Origin: JBFWQM01 sp050249455
GTDB lineage: Bacteria > Pseudomonadota > Alphaproteobacteria > MPNO01 > VGEU01
Length of the DNA stretch: 6,988 nucleotides
Direction: 5' to 3'
NCBI GenBank assembly: GCA_050249455.1
Contig: JBFWQM010000259.1
Location: 1-6,988, forward strand
Below the pieces are notes generated by a model. The model searched no databases. It was not told the origin of the DNA and saw only the letters and a program-made list of their open reading frames with translations. Below, one piece after another: positions 5,838-6,988 of this stretch; positions within the stretch are counted from its first letter, which is position 1; every line of letters begins with the position of its first letter. The translations under genes and the position numbers were made by a program.

Positions 5838-6988
5838 ATGGCGGGCAGCGTGCGCACTCAGGTCGGCATCGTCGGCGCCGGGCCATCGGGGCTCCTGCTG
5901 TCGCAGCTCCTAGCCCTTGCCGGCATCGACTCGATCGTGGTCGAGCGCCAGAGCCAGGCCCATGTCGAGGGCCGCATCCGCGCCGGCGTGCTGGAGCAGG
6001 GGACGGTCGACCTGCTGACCGAGGCGCAGGTCGGCGACCGCATGGCGCGCGAGGGCCTGGTCCACGGCGGCGTCGAGCTGTGCTTCGGCGGCGCCCGCCA
6101 CCGCGTCGACTTCGAGGACCTGACCGGCGGCAAGGCGGTCACCGTCTACGGCCAGACCGAAGTGACCAAGGACCTCAACGCCGCCCGCATCGCCGCCGGC
6201 GGCAAGCTGGTGTTCGAGGCCAGGGACGTCTCCATTCATGACTACGACAGCGTGCGTCCGCGCATCCGCTATCGCACCGACGGCGCCGAAGCGGAGATCG
6301 CCTGCGACTTCATCGCCGGCTGCGACGGCTTCCATGGCGTCACGCGGCGCAGCGTGCCGCCGGCGGCGCTGTCGCTGTTCGAGCGCGTCTATCCGTTCGC
6401 CTGGCTCGGCATCCTGGCCGAGACGCCGCCGGTGTCGCACGAGCTGATCTACTGCAACAGCGAGCGCGGCTTCGCGCTGTTCAGCATGCGCTCGATGAGC
6501 CTGAGCCGGCTGTACATCCAGTGCACGCCGGACGAGGAGCTCGACGAATGGCCCGACGAGCGCATCTGGGAGGAGCTGCGGCTGCGCCTGGACGCGGAGG
6601 CCGCGGCGCGGCTCAAGCCGGCGCCGCTGCTGGAGAAGAGCATCACGCCGATGCGCAGCTTCGTCGCCGAGCCGATGCGGTTCGGCCGGCTGTTCCTGGC
6701 CGGCGACGCGGCGCACATCGTGCCGCCGACCGGGGCCAAGGGCCTCAACCTCGCCGCCGCCGACGTGCGCTGCCTGGCGCGCGCGCTGACCGCGTTCTAC
6801 CGCGACGGCGAGAGCGGCCGGCTCGACGCGTATTCGGAGACCTGCCTGCGCCGGGTGTGGAAGGCGCAGCGCTTCTCGTGGTGGCTGACCACGCTGATGC
6901 ACCGCTTCCCGGAGGCGAGCCCGTTCGAGCGCCGCGTCCAGCTCGCCGAGCTCGACTACGTCACCAGCTCGCGCACCGGCGCCACCGC
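5838..6988 (+). CDS. pobA: 4-hydroxybenzoate 3-monooxygenase (PobA), 3' end cut by window
   Basis: This flavoprotein hydroxylates 4-hydroxybenzoate to protocatechuate using NAD(P)H and oxygen in the cytoplasm. The ATG has GGAG (5827-5830) 7 bases upstream. The window contains 383 codons with no stop. The Pseudomonas enzyme is 394 residues and this one has 4 extra at the N-terminus, so only roughly 15 residues are missing. Visible motifs are the FAD fold VGIVGAGPSGLLLSQL (9-24), GRIRAGVLEQG (45-55), CDFIAGCDGFHG (156-167) and LFLAGDAAHIVPPTGAKGLN (285-304). Catalytic positions known from the Pseudomonas enzyme are kept: Y205 (Y201), S216 (S212), R218 (R214), R224 (R220) and P297 (P293). The equivalent of Y385 lies beyond the window. 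H42 stands where the Pseudomonas enzyme has Y38, in the segment that affects NADH versus NADPH choice, so coenzyme preference may differ. The gene suggests that the cluster feeds the protocatechuate pathway. Confidence 0.95.
   Translation, partial: MAGSVRTQVGIVGAGPSGLLLSQLLALAGIDSIVVERQSQAHVEGRIRAGVLEQGTVDLLTEAQVGDRMAREGLVHGGVELCFGGARHRVDFEDLTGGKAVTVYGQTEVTKDLNAARIAAGGKLVFEARDVSIHDYDSVRPRIRYRTDGAEAEIACDFIAGCDGFHGVTRRSVPPAALSLFERVYPFAWLGILAETPPVSHELIYCNSERGFALFSMRSMSLSRLYIQCTPDEELDEWPDERIWEELRLRLDAEAAARLKPAPLLEKSITPMRSFVAEPMRFGRLFLAGDAAHIVPPTGAKGLNLAAADVRCLARALTAFYRDGESGRLDAYSETCLRRVWKAQRFSWWLTTLMHRFPEASPFERRVQLAELDYVTSSRTGAT

Noticed and set aside
4762..6902. Two more long - strand open frames (4762-5886 and 5910-6902)
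   Set aside because: Both are shadows of the TAXI-like gene and pobA, with biased composition and no recognisable motifs.

Overview
The window is a GC-rich bacterial segment with five genes, all on the + strand and separated by only 14 to 86 bases. The gene families (TRAP transporter, PobA) and the strong G/C bias at third codon positions suggest a proteobacterium, probably alpha- or betaproteobacterial. There is no rRNA or tRNA gene to refine this. The layout looks like a catabolic operon for an aromatic or related carboxylate, with the window cutting off the last gene just before its end.

The left edge (1-69) holds a promoter (TTGACA, 16-base spacer, GATACT) overlaid by GACAG/CTGTC inverted repeats, a good candidate operator. 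Next, 70-1776 encodes a three-part protein: two tandem units resembling 3-hydroxyanthranilate 3,4-dioxygenase (cupin plus Cys4 zinc knuckle), then a Rieske [2Fe-2S] domain. The first unit has lost its metal and zinc ligands and the second keeps them. This gene is the most unusual item in the window.

The middle (1814-4756) is a DctP-type TRAP transporter: a secreted solute-binding protein followed by a fused DctQ-DctM permease. A perfect 13-bp inverted repeat with a 4-base loop lies just inside the permease gene and may set the ratio of binding protein to permease.

Downstream, 4771-5751 encodes a TAXI-type solute-binding-fold protein with no signal peptide and six cysteines, so it is probably cytoplasmic and not a second transport receptor. 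After an 86-base gap with two small inverted repeats, 5838 to the window end encodes a near-complete 4-hydroxybenzoate 3-monooxygenase (PobA).

Inferred working model: a ligand-responsive repressor acts at the 15-51 palindromes, the TRAP system imports an aromatic or hydroxy acid, and the cupin-Rieske protein and PobA oxidise it in the cytoplasm. PobA would produce protocatechuate if it has the usual specificity. The substrate of the transporter and of the cupin-Rieske protein cannot be read from the sequence.
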